This document shows positions 5,216 to 5,407 of a stretch of 5,407 nt of DNA, one piece after another. The first letter of the stretch is position 1. Each line of letters begins with the position of its first letter. Source of the DNA: Maritimibacter sp. (GTDB lineage: Bacteria > Pseudomonadota > Alphaproteobacteria > Rhodobacterales > Rhodobacteraceae); assembly GCA_020441225.1 (NCBI GenBank), contig JAGRMP010000375.1:1-5407 (forward strand). The letters are read 5' to 3'. The translations under genes were made by a program, and so were the position numbers. A model generated the notes under the pieces. The model was not told the DNA's origin. It was given only the letters and a program-made list of their open reading frames with translations, and did no database searches.

Positions 5216-5407
5216 CTACCAGCCGCCGGTCAGGCTCTTCCACCCCAGGCGCGCGCGGCGGGAAAACTCGGAGCTTTCCAGCCCGCCCGCCGCGATCGCC
5301 GCAGGCTCGGCCATGGCGCGGGCGAGGATCCCGTCGGCCCGCCAGCCCGCCCTGAGCGCCGGGATCGAGAGCTTGAAGTTGATCTTGCGCGCCTCGGCGA
5401 TGTCGGC
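5216..5407 (-). CDS. Unrecognised protein, C-terminal 63 residues (5' end outside window)
   Basis: On the minus strand a frame is open from the window edge to TAG at 5218-5216. It reads ADIAEARKINFKLSIPALRA, then GWRADGILARAMAEPAAIAA, then a Ser/Arg-containing tail ending in LGWKSLTGGW. I do not recognise the family. The stretch is Ala- and Arg-rich with two likely helices, no membrane span and no cysteines. It reads as a real protein end because the frame stays open to the edge, shares strand with the aldo/keto reductase gene, and stops 112 bases before that gene's start. The Trp/Gly/Lys-rich terminus may be a usable signature. Without the rest of the gene no function can be offered. Confidence 0.55.
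   Translation of the reverse strand, partial: ADIAEARKINFKLSIPALRAGWRADGILARAMAEPAAIAAGGLESSEFSRRARLGWKSLTGGW

Noticed and set aside
3721..5355. A 544-codon plus-strand open frame opposite the aldo/keto reductase
   Set aside because: The minus-strand reductase has a complete catalytic tetrad and a strong Shine-Dalgarno. The plus-strand product is His/Arg/Gly-rich, with no domain, and overlaps the NYN gene out of frame.

Overview
The window looks like a chromosomal segment of a GC-rich alphaproteobacterium, probably of the Rhodobacterales/roseobacter type. The evidence is very high GC with strong G/C bias at third codon positions, a DnaB-type C-terminus, a Tat-exported DUF1501 protein paired with DUF1800, and short-leader gene starts. 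The placement is an inference from style and gene content; no marker gene here fixes the taxon. I see no tRNA, rRNA, CRISPR array, insertion sequence or phage gene.

Layout, left to right. (1) 1-117 is the 3' end of a replicative DNA helicase gene (dnaB). It overlaps by 11 bases the start of a small GNAT-family N-acetyltransferase gene (107-631). (2) 632-809 is a non-coding leader. It holds a 14-bp perfect palindrome just after the GNAT stop and an 11-bp perfect inverted repeat that encloses two smaller hairpins. (3) 810-3479 is a two-gene operon: a DUF1800 protein (GTG start at 810), then a DUF1501 protein with a twin-arginine signal whose ribosome binding site overlaps the DUF1800 stop codon. 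The two families are commonly encoded side by side in bacteria and their function is poorly defined. The DUF1501 protein carries an unusual 12-bp-period insert encoding five methionines spaced every four residues. (4) 3518-4099 encodes a membrane-anchored NYN/PIN-type putative ribonuclease, apparently with its own promoter placed so that the transcript would start at or beside the ATG. (5) On the minus strand, 5103-4108 encodes an aldo/keto reductase, convergent with the ribonuclease gene and only 8 bases from it. (6) At the right edge, on the minus strand, is the C-terminal 63 codons of a gene I do not recognise. It is separated from the reductase by a 112-bp spacer with three small hairpins and a candidate promoter.

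Functionally, the only clear unit is the DUF1800-DUF1501 pair, where stop and Shine-Dalgarno overlap and the products probably act together at or beyond the inner membrane. The other genes look like independent housekeeping or accessory functions. No defence, mobile or biosynthetic system is evident. The points most worth following are the structured DUF1800 leader, the Met-every-fourth-residue insert in DUF1501, and the membrane-tethered NYN nuclease with its candidate leaderless promoter.
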